Source of the DNA: Oxalobacteraceae bacterium
GTDB lineage: Bacteria > Pseudomonadota > Gammaproteobacteria > Burkholderiales > Burkholderiaceae_D
Assembly (NCBI GenBank): GCA_003537575.1
Contig: DPRS01000016.1
Location: 20,781 to 84,780, forward strand
DNA length: 64,000 nucleotides
Reading direction: 5' to 3'
Made by a program: the position numbers and the translations under genes. Below are positions 8,376-16,001 of this stretch, one piece after another; position 1 is the first letter of the stretch; the number at the start of each line of letters is the position of its first letter. A model generated the notes under the pieces. The model was not told where the DNA came from and searched no databases. It worked only from the letters and a program-made list of their open reading frames with translations.

Positions 8376-8534
8376 GGCCACCTCCGCGAGCTCCGGAAGC
8401 AGATGGCGTCGCGCATCCACGCGGGTGAGCAATCCTTGCCGAACCCGACGTGTGAGGGCGATGCTGGGTAGTCCACTCTCACTCAGGTCGCGTGGACGAA
8501 TAAGACCGCGCTGGGCGGTGAGATCCAGAATACG
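8376..8534 (-). pseudogene. Relic of an AbiEi-like winged-helix antitoxin
   Basis: The minus strand from 8534 translates to RILDLTAQRGLIRPRDLSES, then GLPSIALTRRVRQGLLTRV, which fits the N-terminal winged helix of AbiEi-type antitoxins (a GLIRPRDL-like turn, then LTRLVRxGLLxRV). An in-frame stop lies directly upstream, so the start is lost. After LLTRV the expected GRGLY is replaced by DARRHLLPELAEVA, which suggests another internal deletion. It overlaps the end of the TacT gene antisense. Recognition is by pattern only. Confidence 0.42.
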
Positions 8535-8734
8535 TTAATGCGAATTTTCATGTCGCCATGATGTTGCATTTTGTCGGTGGGTGTCAGTAATTGCCGACAT
8601 AATGCAAGCAATCACGCCATGTAACAATCCTGTGTGTACCGACTGGCGCCTCGCTGGCCATGGTAATGCCCGTCCGTTGGCATCCATTGCTCCCGAATGC
8701 CTCTGACAATGCATTTAATGCATTTGCATTGACC

Positions 8735-8756
8735 TGGTAATGCAAATGCATTACCA
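8735..8756. promoter_or_regulatory. Probable PrlF operator
   Basis: Perfect 10-bp arms TGGTAATGCA and TGCATTACCA are separated by AA, 35 bp before the prlF start. Partial copies of AATGCATT occur just upstream at 8708-8730. PrlF-type antitoxins have AbrB/MazE-like DNA-binding domains and repress their own operon, so this palindrome is the likely site. Confidence 0.55.
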
Positions 8757-8790
8757 TTGATGCGTCGTTGCTTTCTAGTCGGAGACCATC

Positions 8791-9120
8791 ATGCCTGTCA
8801 TCCTCGAAATCGAATCCACGCTGACCGACCGCTACCAGACCACGGTGCCGGAAACCGTCCGCCGTGCCCTGCGTCTCGGCAAGCGCGACAAGATCCACTA
8901 CACCATTCGCCCCGGCGGCGAGGTGGTGCTGACTCGCGCCGAGGCCTCCCAGGGCGACGATCCGGTACTCGGACAGTTCCTTAGGTTCCTGGCGCGTGAC
9001 ATCGGCAGTCACCCCGAGCGCCTGCAGGCCATTGATGCCAGCCTCGTTCAGCGTCTGCAGTCCCTGGTGGGCGCTGCCGAAGTCGATCTCGATGCCGCCC
9101 TGTCGGCAGAGGATGAATGA
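8791..9120 (+). CDS. prlF: PrlF-family antitoxin
   Basis: A 109-residue protein. The N-terminus, ESTLTDRYQTTVPETVRRAL then IHYTIRPGGEVVLTRAE, is the swapped-hairpin AbrB-like DNA-binding domain of PrlF (SohA). The acidic C-terminal half (DPVLGQFLRFLARDI, AALSAEDE) should wrap the toxin. It neutralises YhaV and autoregulates the operon. Its stop overlaps the yhaV start as ATGA. The palindrome at 8735-8756 is the expected operator. Complete and apparently functional, unlike several other TA genes nearby. Confidence 0.9.
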   Translation: MPVILEIESTLTDRYQTTVPETVRRALRLGKRDKIHYTIRPGGEVVLTRAEASQGDDPVLGQFLRFLARDIGSHPERLQAIDASLVQRLQSLVGAAEVDLDAALSAEDE

Positions 9121-9623
9121 GCACGGGCAAACTTGCGCCCCTGGTGATTCATGGCTGGACGGTCTTTGCCCATCCGCTTTTCCTTGCACAGATTGAAGCG
9201 CTGACGCAGCAGGTCGAGGCTCTTCAGCAAAAGGATCCAGTCGGGTACGTGAAGAAAAACGCCAGCAAGCGACTGGCGGCCATCACGAAGCTGGCTTTCG
9301 ATGTCGTCCCGCAAGATCCGGCCCGACCGGAGTACCGCCAGGGCGGCACCCTGGGCGACGATCACAAGCACTGGTTTCGGGCGAAATTCTTCCAGCAGTA
9401 CAGGCTGTTCTTCCGCTACCACGCGCCCAGCAAGGTGATTGTTTTCGCATGGGTCAACGATGAGGATACCAGGCGCGCCTACGAGAGCAGCGACGACGCC
9501 TACCGGGTGTTTCGCAAGATGCTGGAAAGTGGCCATCCTCCGGACGACTGGAGCCAGTTGCTGGCCGAAGCCCTGGCCGAGGAGCAGCGCTTGCAGCAGT
9601 TTGCCACTGGCATCGCGCCGTAA
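9117..9623 (+). CDS. yhaV: YhaV-family ribonuclease toxin
   Basis: A 168-residue RelE-superfamily toxin. Family features are IHGWTVFAHPLFLAQIEAL at the start, KLAFDVVPQDPARPEYRQG in the middle, and HKHWFRAKFFQQYRLFFRYH with VIVFAWVNDEDTRRAYES towards the end. YhaV cleaves mRNA and rRNA and is blocked by PrlF. Length is typical and no key region is missing. The gene overlaps prlF by 4 bp, a translationally coupled arrangement. This is the one fully intact canonical type II pair in the cluster. Confidence 0.92.
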   Translation: MSTGKLAPLVIHGWTVFAHPLFLAQIEALTQQVEALQQKDPVGYVKKNASKRLAAITKLAFDVVPQDPARPEYRQGGTLGDDHKHWFRAKFFQQYRLFFRYHAPSKVIVFAWVNDEDTRRAYESSDDAYRVFRKMLESGHPPDDWSQLLAEALAEEQRLQQFATGIAP

Positions 9624-9748
9624 TGCGCGACCTGGGAGGAAAACTTTTCGCGACCTGCGCGGCCGATGTTAACTGAACTGGGTGCCGGGTAAAGATCCTG
9701 CTCCGAGCATTCGTCTTCCGAGATCAGTGTAATGCGAACCCGGATCCG

Positions 9749-9957
9749 TCAGGCGGAATCATCCCCCTCGGTCAGCCGCCGCGCTGTCAGCGCTGCGCGC
9801 TGCTCGATCAGGGTGACGACCTGTTCGATCAATGTGGCGCGACCGCGTTGGGGCTGGCCAGCCAGGTAGCGTGATAGCAAAAGTGCAGGCGACCATCCAC
9901 CAGTGATAATGTGCCGACCTTGTCAGCGAACAGCCAGACTTCCAGTTCATGCGCCAT
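9749..9957 (-). pseudogene. HipA kinase gene reduced to its two ends by an internal deletion
   Basis: From ATG at 9957 the reading starts MAHELEVWLFADKVGTLSLV, DGRLHFCYHATWLASPNAV, the N-terminus of HipA-type serine/threonine kinases. It hits TGA after 42 residues (9829-9831). Shifting frame at that point gives TLIEQVVTLIEQRAALTARR and a stop at 9749-9751, which resembles the extreme C-terminus of HipA. About 1.1-1.2 kb with the kinase core is therefore missing, judged from the usual HipA length. The gene would have followed hipB, whose stop it overlaps. Confidence 0.75.
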
Positions 9958-10201
9958 GGCGTGTGGTCTCTGGTGTAGTCAGTGAACCCGGCAGCCCTTC
10001 GATGCGTATCCGGCCGCCCAGGGCATCGATCACACGGAGCACTTGCTCTAGCCGCACCGTGGGTTTTCCTGCTTCCAGGTCGACCACAAAGCGCAACCCC
10101 ACCCCGGCCGCCAGCGCCAGATCGGATTGTGTCAGACCCAATTGCTTGCGTGCTGCCCTCAGGGCTGCGCCGAGCGCTTGTGCGGAGTCGATAGAAAGCA
10201 T
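9947..10201 (-). CDS. HipB-like antitoxin / XRE transcriptional regulator
   Basis: An 84-residue protein starting at the ATG at 10201 (MLSIDSAQALGAALRAARKQ). The helix-turn-helix spans LGLTQSDLALAAGVGLRFVVDLEAGKP, followed by VRLEQVLRVIDALGGRIRIE, the layout of HipB and Y4mF-type antitoxins. HipB neutralises HipA and represses the operon. Here HipA is destroyed, so HipB would act only as a repressor of its own promoter. Palindromes of the TTTCCCG/CGGGAAA type lie directly upstream. A longer frame from 10288 would run through these operators and is less likely. Confidence 0.85.
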   Translation of the reverse strand: MLSIDSAQALGAALRAARKQLGLTQSDLALAAGVGLRFVVDLEAGKPTVRLEQVLRVIDALGGRIRIEGLPGSLTTPETTRHGA

Positions 10202-10216
10202 GGCTAGGTGACTAAT

Positions 10217-10330
10217 TTTCCCGTTCGGGAAATTGTGTTGCCAGAAGCAGGGCAAATCAAGGGAATTTTCCTGATCGGGAAAATTCAAGGGGGGCGGCAG
10301 GTATTTCGATGAATTATTCTCGATCGGGAA
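10217..10330. promoter_or_regulatory. Three HipB-type operator palindromes
   Basis: Related inverted repeats precede hipB: TTTCCCG-TT-CGGGAAA at 10217-10232, TTTTCC-N6-GGAAAA at 10266-10283, and a weaker TTCTCGATCGGGAA at 10317-10330. Spacing between centres is about 50 bp. HipB proteins bind several such sites to repress their own promoter. Confidence 0.5.
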
Positions 10331-10474
10331 CGCAAGTTGGCTGGTATGCGGCGAATGTCATCCATTATCACCGCAGATTTTGCGGGGAATAACTTGTGCA
10401 TGCCTGTTGCAAGCGCGAGCCGATGACAGTCTGTAAGGGCTCTCTGGCCTGTCGGCGCAGATCCAGTGCTTGTG

Positions 10475-11839
10475 TCATTCCCCGTGCGCCGTCTGCCATG
10501 CCGCGTAGTCGGACGGACGCAGGCCATAGCGTGCCAGCACGCCCTCGTGCAGGCGGCGGAGCTCTTCGACGATCAGGGCCTGCACGCTGGGTTGCTCGTG
10601 TGCGGGCACCCGTTCCGCCACGGATCGCTGAATGCTGGCAATCGGATCAAGTTCCGGATGCGTGATGATCTCGCGGATGGCTTGCTTGATGAGGTCGCGC
10701 CAGGCCAGGCGCAGGGGGTCGGGCTCCGCCAGGTCCTGCTTGATGGCCAGGTATTCCTGGGTCGAGCGCTCGTAGGCCCAGACATAAAGATCGCGCAGCA
10801 GCTCCACGCGCGTCATTTCATACACCCCGAGCGTGGCCCGACTGTAGGCCTGCTCCGGCACGTCCAGAAAAGTCAGCGGGCATAAATTGGCGCGGAACAG
10901 CGGCAGATTCGCGGCCAGTCGAGAGGTGCGTTTATTTATGTCGGCAAAAGGCTGCAGGTAGGGCAAGTGCACCATCATGAAGAAGGACTGCTCGAACGCA
11001 TCGGCAATCTGGCTAGCCTTGCCGAGCAGTGCGTCCAGCGCCAGGCCGATCTGCTGTGGCGCCGATAGCGGGCGATAGACGCTTTTGCCAATATCCACGG
11101 CATGCTGACGAATGCGACCCTCGTCCGCAGGGTTGGGCAGCAGGTTTTCCGCCAGGGCGCTGTGCAGGTTCAGCAGGGTGTAGCGGTTGAACCCGGCACT
11201 GTCGATGTTTTCGACCAGCAGTTCGATCGCCGTCTTGTGGTTCAGGATCATCTGGGTTTCGATGGCGGCCTTGCCACGCGCGGCCTTGCCGTGCTCGATG
11301 AGTTCCCGCGTATCGAGCCGGGAATAGGTGTTGCCTTCCAGATGGCTCGATGCCCATGACAGGTCGATCAGCAAGCGGTTCAGAATGGCGCGGCTGTAGG
11401 TGCCTGCGGGCGCGTCAACGTCAGCGGTTCTGCCCATCTTGTGCAATTGGCGGCGCAGCGAGGCGGACAAGTACCAGGTCTCGTTGGGACGGTAGGCGTC
11501 CAGAAAATCACGCTGGTGGCCTACAGGCTTGCGCGCTTCCAAAGGCTGGTCGATATAAGCAAGGATGTCCTGGCTGTCGGCAGACAGGGGGATGAAACTG
11601 GGGAACCTGTCGGCTCGGGCGCTCACCTCATCGGCAGTGGGAACCTGGGTGGCAGAGCCAACATAACGGCGCGCTCGGCCATTACCTGAAGCCGCGACCT
11701 GACCGGACTCGATCAGCTTCGCGATCAGGCGCTGTGCCGTTCGCCTGGGAATGCCGGGGTGGTGAGTCTGCAATTCGGCCAGCGTCAATCCGTTCCCGGA
11801 TGCCTGGATGGTGTTCAGTAAGTCGGTGCTGGAAGACAT
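10475..11839 (-). CDS. Fic-domain protein with degenerate active-site motif
   Basis: About 454 residues from the ATG at 11839. A winged helix opens the protein (GLTLAELQTHHPGIPRRTAQRLIAKL). The inhibitory-helix motif SSHLEGN follows near residue 165, the N-terminal type of autoinhibition in Fic enzymes. The catalytic loop reads LQPFADINKRTSRL, where active AMPylators have HPFxDGNGRxxR: the catalytic His is Gln and the GNGR glycines are altered. AMP transfer is therefore doubtful and a regulatory role is more likely. A start at 11875 would place coding sequence in the operator region, so 11839 is preferred, though neither has a strong ribosome site. Confidence 0.88.
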   Translation of the reverse strand: MSSSTDLLNTIQASGNGLTLAELQTHHPGIPRRTAQRLIAKLIESGQVAASGNGRARRYVGSATQVPTADEVSARADRFPSFIPLSADSQDILAYIDQPLEARKPVGHQRDFLDAYRPNETWYLSASLRRQLHKMGRTADVDAPAGTYSRAILNRLLIDLSWASSHLEGNTYSRLDTRELIEHGKAARGKAAIETQMILNHKTAIELLVENIDSAGFNRYTLLNLHSALAENLLPNPADEGRIRQHAVDIGKSVYRPLSAPQQIGLALDALLGKASQIADAFEQSFFMMVHLPYLQPFADINKRTSRLAANLPLFRANLCPLTFLDVPEQAYSRATLGVYEMTRVELLRDLYVWAYERSTQEYLAIKQDLAEPDPLRLAWRDLIKQAIREIITHPELDPIASIQRSVAERVPAHEQPSVQALIVEELRRLHEGVLARYGLRPSDYAAWQTAHGE

Positions 11840-11877
11840 CGCTGAATTGGCGCTGTTTGACAATAAGTGGCGCAATT

Positions 11878-11940
11878 ATGGCGCAGTTTATCGAACTGCG
11901 CCATTTTTTTGCTGTGAAATTGGCGCAGTTTATCGAGCTG
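11878..11940. promoter_or_regulatory. Operator-like repeats upstream of the fic gene
   Basis: Arms ATGGCGCAGTT and AACTGCGCCAT around TATCG form a palindrome at 11878-11904. A second half-copy, TGGCGCAGTTTATCGA, recurs at 11921-11936, and TGGCGC half-sites continue into the gene start. The Fic protein carries an N-terminal winged helix, so it may bind here itself. Confidence 0.5.
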
Positions 11941-12001
11941 CCGTGGCATCGAAGGTTCCTCTGCGGCCACTGACTGGAGCTGCCAAGTGCAAATTGCAGT
12001 T

Positions 12002-12029
12002 TGTCAGATACTGATTTATACTTCTGACA
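12002..12029. promoter_or_regulatory. Inverted repeat before the AbiE operon
   Basis: TGTCAGA (12002-12008) and TCTGACA (12023-12029) are perfect inverted arms 14 bp apart, ending two bases before the AGGAG ribosome site of the antitoxin gene. AbiEi antitoxins repress their promoters through such repeats. Confidence 0.5.
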
Positions 12030-12037
12030 TAGGAGTC

Positions 12038-12640
12038 ATGACCATGAGCCATCTTGCCGAGAACATCTTGTCTGCTGCCCAGGCTATGCCCGAGGGCGGC
12101 TTGTTGTCGCCCAAGGAATTCCTGCATCTGGGGTCGCGGGCGGCCATCGACAAAACCTTGTCCCGGTTGGCTCAGGAGGGAAAGTTGCTGCGCGTGAGCC
12201 GAGGTGCCTATGTCGCACCCCATCAAGGTCGATTTGGTGCCCGTCCCCCGTCGACCGAATCCGTGGTGCAGGCCATCGAAGCCCGCTGTGGCGAAACGGT
12301 GGTAGCCAACGGCGCAACCGAAGCCAATGCGCTGGGCCTGACCACGCAAGTGCCAACCCGCGAGGTGTTTTTGACCTCTGGCGCATCCCGTACCCTGCAA
12401 CTTGGCAGCCGTTGCGTGGAACTCAAGCACGGTAACCGCTGGCAATTGATGCTGGGCAAGCGACCTGCAGGCAAGGTGATCCGTGCGCTGTCATGGCTGG
12501 GACCGGAGGCCGCACCGGCGGCGTTGAAACAACTGCGCTCCAAACTGCCCGAGTCCGAATGGGAGGCCGTGCGTGGTGCGCGGGCCATGTTGCCGAGCTG
12601 GATGGCCAAAGTAGTCAGCGAGGCAATGGTGTATGGCTGA
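12038..12640 (+). CDS. AbiEi-like (DUF6088) antitoxin
   Basis: A 200-residue protein starting MTMSHLAENILSAAQAMPEG. The winged helix LLSPKEFLHLGSRAAIDKTLSRLAQEGKLLRVSRGAY is followed by a C-terminal domain with VVANGATEANALGLTTQVPT and VFLTSGASRTLQLG, typical of type IV AbiE antitoxins, which do not bind the toxin directly but antagonise it and repress the operon. ATG at 12038 follows AGGAG closely and is preferred to 11987. The 3' end overlaps the toxin gene by 8 bp. An inverted repeat sits just upstream. Confidence 0.88.
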   Translation: MTMSHLAENILSAAQAMPEGGLLSPKEFLHLGSRAAIDKTLSRLAQEGKLLRVSRGAYVAPHQGRFGARPPSTESVVQAIEARCGETVVANGATEANALGLTTQVPTREVFLTSGASRTLQLGSRCVELKHGNRWQLMLGKRPAGKVIRALSWLGPEAAPAALKQLRSKLPESEWEAVRGARAMLPSWMAKVVSEAMVYG

Positions 12641-13709
12641 GTCCTGGTTTTCACTCAGCCGGGACGATCAGGCTGAAGCCCTGGAATTTGCGGCGGCCCG
12701 CACTGGTCGGCCCGCGCATTTGCTCGAAAAAGACATTTGGGTGGTCTGGGTGCTGTCTGCCATTTACGAATCCGGCTTGGCCAGCAAACTTACCTTCAAG
12801 GGCGGCACATCATTGTCCAAGGTTTACCGCATCATCGATCGGTTTTCTGAGGACGTGGATCTCACCTATGACATCCGCGAACTGGCCGCCGACCTCTTGA
12901 AGCAAGGTAACCCAATTCCCGAATCTGGCAGCCAGGAAAAGAAGATCAGCAGCGCGGTACGTCACCGCCTGCCCGACTGGATTGAGGCGACGGTCAGGCC
13001 GGTCATTGCATCGGCATTGGCGAAAGCCGGGCTAGAAGCGGGCCTAGCACTAGCAGGCAAAGATAGGGACAAGCTGATCCTCGCTTATCCGGCGGTTAAA
13101 ACGGGAACCGGCTATTCAGCGCCCACAATCCAGCTGGAGTTTGGTGCCCGTGCCACGGGCGAGCCGCATCATGTCCAGCCCGTGGCTTGCGACATTGCTC
13201 CAGAAATTGAAGGCGTCACTTTTCCTGTCGCCCAACCCTTGGTGATGGCGGCAGAACGCACCTTCTGGGAAAAGGCCACCGCTGCGCACGTGTATTGCTT
13301 GCAGGGCCGACTGCGCGGCGAGCGCTATTCGCGTCACTGGTACGACTTGGCCGCCATCGCAAAAACGCCGCACTTTGCTGCGGCCTGCGCCGATCATATT
13401 TTGGCTCGAGCCGTTGCAGAACACAAGTCAATGTTCTTCGTCGAAAAAGACGCTGCTGGAGCCAGGATCGATTACTTCGCAGCCGCCAGCGGCCAACTGC
13501 AGCTCATCCCAACGGGCGAATCGTTAACGGCGCTCGAAAATGATTACGCCGCAATGCTGGAAGATGGTCTACTGGCGCTGAGTCAGCCGAGCTTCGCCGA
13601 CATCATTGAGCAGTGCCGCGTCATTCAGGATGAAGCCAATTCGGCAGGCCATGCAGGGCGAGCTCCGCAAGGCACTGGACGAGTTGGTGGAGCAGGCAAA
13701 AAAACTTGA
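12633..13709 (+). CDS. AbiEii-like nucleotidyltransferase toxin with a probable 3' frameshift
   Basis: A 358-residue nucleotidyltransferase. The motif FKGGTSLSKVYRIIDRFSED then VDLTYD, near residues 53-75, holds the GGTS and DxD-type residues of the DNTP-transferase fold; related toxins modify tRNA. The last ~25 residues, from SAGHAGRAPQG, look unnatural. Shifting one base near 13640 gives RQAMQGELRKALDELVEQAK ending in KLDKGY at a stop at 13720-13722, a much more typical C-terminus. So one extra base, or a sequencing error, has probably changed the tail. The catalytic core is intact. Confidence 0.9.
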   Translation: MAESWFSLSRDDQAEALEFAAARTGRPAHLLEKDIWVVWVLSAIYESGLASKLTFKGGTSLSKVYRIIDRFSEDVDLTYDIRELAADLLKQGNPIPESGSQEKKISSAVRHRLPDWIEATVRPVIASALAKAGLEAGLALAGKDRDKLILAYPAVKTGTGYSAPTIQLEFGARATGEPHHVQPVACDIAPEIEGVTFPVAQPLVMAAERTFWEKATAAHVYCLQGRLRGERYSRHWYDLAAIAKTPHFAAACADHILARAVAEHKSMFFVEKDAAGARIDYFAAASGQLQLIPTGESLTALENDYAAMLEDGLLALSQPSFADIIEQCRVIQDEANSAGHAGRAPQGTGRVGGAGKKT

Positions 13710-13852
13710 CAAGGGTTACTGACGACGCCACGCCACGCCCCGCTGCGCAGCCAGAACTATCAAGCATTTTAGGATCGTTGCCTCACGGTGAATTTCCCGA
13801 ATTACCGCTAACGATCAGTAGTTCCAATATGAATTTCATATGGAGAACTTTG

Positions 13853-14045
13853 ATGTCCAAAAATATCTCCGCCTGCTGTGGCCAGCCGTTCGAACCGCGT
13901 CAGCAGGTTCCCGGCTAGCCTACTGCTCCTCGCCTAACGTCAGCGCGCCCGTAAGCGCCAGGTGCAGCGGACCAAGCTTCAGTCAGATTCCGACTGCCGG
14001 ATCAACCAGCGCACCCCCCAGCAGGCGTGGTCGCAGCGAAATTAA
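13853..14045 (+). pseudogene. Decayed small Cys-rich gene
   Basis: Reading in three successive frames gives MSKNISACCGQPFEPRQQVP, then YCSSP, then RQRARKRQVQRTKLQSDSDC and INQRTPQQAWSQRN with TAA at 14043-14045. Together this resembles a family of short proteins with a zinc-ribbon-like CxxCGQxFxPRxQVPxQxYCSxPxCQRxRRR start found in many proteobacteria. At least two small indels break it. The rest of the 13710-14289 gap shows nothing else recognisable. Confidence 0.5.
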
Positions 14046-14289
14046 AAATACTGGCACGGCTACCAAGACTCTCGCCCCAGGTACGGGTGTAACAAACCTT
14101 CGTCGGCTGAAGTTCATAAAAGCTAAAACCTCATGCTCTCTATTGCAAAAAAGAAGAGATCAATGTTGTGATTCTGAAACCAACTTCTGGTTAAATGCAC
14201 AATTGCAATCAATGCAAGGAGTCGATATGATGAAGTAATTATTGATTAATCACAATGTTGTGCAAAAGAAGCGTTTTGGGGGCAATTAC

Positions 14290-15498
14290 ATGGTGACAGA
14301 AGACGCAAGTACAAAAATCGCCGGATATACATTTCAGTTTCAACGTGCTTTATATCGCATGTTTTCAAGCGAAAATGCCTCTACGATTATTGGCATTGAA
14401 ACAGATGATGATGTAGTCGAGTTAAAACATAAACCTGATGGCTCGGTAGATGTTGTCTTCGAGCAGGATAAGAATTCGACAAAGAAAGTCGGCCAGCCAT
14501 ATCAAGATAGTAGTAAAAATTTGTGGCATACCTTGCATATTTGGTTGTCCGAAATGGACAACATGAGAAGCAAGTACCAGAACATATGCTACTCACTAGT
14601 CACGAATAAAAACGTGCCCCTTCATGCATTCGCAAGTCAATTGGGAGCGGCTCTATCCGACCAAGAAATAAAACAATGTATTAAGGAGATTCGCACAAAA
14701 GCAAAAGATGCTACCGGTGAATATGAAAAAAGTATCAAGGCAGTTGCAGCGTATGAGAACGAAAAACTGCAATTTTTGATAAAGAATCTGAAGATGATGG
14801 ACAACTATGCTACCAAGTCCAATCAGCCTCCAAAAGAAGCAACGATCGAACTGTTTCAGTTGCCTGACGAGCTAAGATCAATGGGCGAGGAAATTTATCA
14901 GAGCTTATTAGGGCTGCTGGTAGATAGGTGCCAAGATGCTTGGTTAAAAAAAGAACAAATTTGGCTTACTAAATCAATATTTACAACACGCCTACGATCA
15001 GAAATCGACTCACGTAAGATTCAGCAATACGTGGAACGTCCATTACTGAGTACTGGATTTAGGAAGTACCTACAGGAGGGGGCGAATAATCACTTATTTC
15101 TTGTGCAGCTTCATCGGGTTGGGGCAACTACTAAGTTTTGCGATCTGGCTCTTGACGATTACTGGGGTTTTTATGCCGAACGTGTTCGTTTGAGAAAAGC
15201 GGGGAAAATTTTGCCAGACGATTGGATAAATCGAGATTATGAATTACATCGACGTTGGAGCAAAATTTCAGAAAAAACCAAAATGAGCGGATTGTATGGT
15301 GCCAATTCTGATGCACTTGACATGGCCGTTTTGAACGAGACTATTGATGAGGGATATAAGGCAAACATTGGCAGCCATCCAACTTCATCTGCATATTTTA
15401 CAGCTGGTAATTATCACGATTTGGCTAATAGAGAAGGGGAAGCGCACTTTGTACATTGGCATTCATCATTTTGTCCAGATAACAAGAAAGATAAATAA
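14290..15498 (+). CDS. ABC-3C system protein, putative effector/N-terminal component
   Basis: A 402-residue protein from ATG at 14290 (preceded by TTGGGGGC); a TTG start at 14242 is possible but weaker. The N-terminus KIAGYTFQFQRALYRMF, IGIETDDDVVELK and VVFEQDKNS, then QDSSKNLWHTLHIWLSEM, looks like the first component of ABC-3C (ABC three-component) conflict systems. The spaced acidic residues and EQDK could form a PD-(D/E)XK-like nuclease core, but this is inference. The C-terminal 100 residues (YWGFYAERVRLRKAGKI) would link to the partners. The three-gene block is visibly AT-rich compared with its neighbours, a sign of transfer. Confidence 0.72.
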   Translation: MVTEDASTKIAGYTFQFQRALYRMFSSENASTIIGIETDDDVVELKHKPDGSVDVVFEQDKNSTKKVGQPYQDSSKNLWHTLHIWLSEMDNMRSKYQNICYSLVTNKNVPLHAFASQLGAALSDQEIKQCIKEIRTKAKDATGEYEKSIKAVAAYENEKLQFLIKNLKMMDNYATKSNQPPKEATIELFQLPDELRSMGEEIYQSLLGLLVDRCQDAWLKKEQIWLTKSIFTTRLRSEIDSRKIQQYVERPLLSTGFRKYLQEGANNHLFLVQLHRVGATTKFCDLALDDYWGFYAERVRLRKAGKILPDDWINRDYELHRRWSKISEKTKMSGLYGANSDALDMAVLNETIDEGYKANIGSHPTSSAYFTAGNYHDLANREGEAHFVHWHSSFCPDNKKDK

Positions 15499-15506
15499 GG
15501 TGATAA

Positions 15507-15998
15507 ATGAACCACGGATATATAGATACGAATCTGGTTCAGAATAGTTCTCTAGCATGCTTCATACTAACTACCTTTGTTAAAAGGTATGAGATAAACA
15601 GCGCTAGGACAAAAAAGCCCGAACTCATGAAGCTATTGCTTGTTTTGCCCATTGTATGGCATGAAGATAGTTGCAACGCTATCAAAAGCCGATTTCTTTC
15701 GACACCATTGCAAGCAGTGCTAGCAGAATGTCCAGAGATTAAGTATGAATTTGAAAAAAGATTAGGCGCATTTTCCCCTATAGCTCTGCAAGGCATTAAC
15801 TTGGCGTGTGCGTCAGGGTTGTTACAAACGGTTTATGAGAATGAAACTCCTTATTTGTCTACGAATTTCGATAGATGGCCCCAAGGCAGTAAGCCGAATG
15901 AAATGCCTTCAGAAATGATCGCTGCTATTGAGCGTTTATCTGTCTGGTTCAGAGAAAAGACAACGGCACAACTCTATAGTTGTTTAATTGAAGGCTAG
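15507..15998 (+). CDS. ABC-3C system middle component
   Basis: A 163-residue protein, start at 15507 just after AAGGTGATAA. It is mostly helical and has the size and character of the 'middle component' of ABC-3C systems: an opening NSSLACFILTTFVKRYE, then KKPELMKLLLVLPIVWH and FSPIALQGINLACASGLL. It is thought to bridge the ABC ATPase to the effector. It sits 8 bp after the first gene and 3 bp before the ATPase gene, so the three are surely cotranscribed. Identification depends heavily on this context. Confidence 0.75.
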   Translation: MNHGYIDTNLVQNSSLACFILTTFVKRYEINSARTKKPELMKLLLVLPIVWHEDSCNAIKSRFLSTPLQAVLAECPEIKYEFEKRLGAFSPIALQGINLACASGLLQTVYENETPYLSTNFDRWPQGSKPNEMPSEMIAAIERLSVWFREKTTAQLYSCLIEG

Positions 15999-16001
15999 CC
16001 A

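Noticed and set aside
13840..14238. 132-codon open frame
   Set aside because: It runs out of frame through the decayed Cys-rich gene and makes a low-complexity product; the three-frame relic explains the sequence better.
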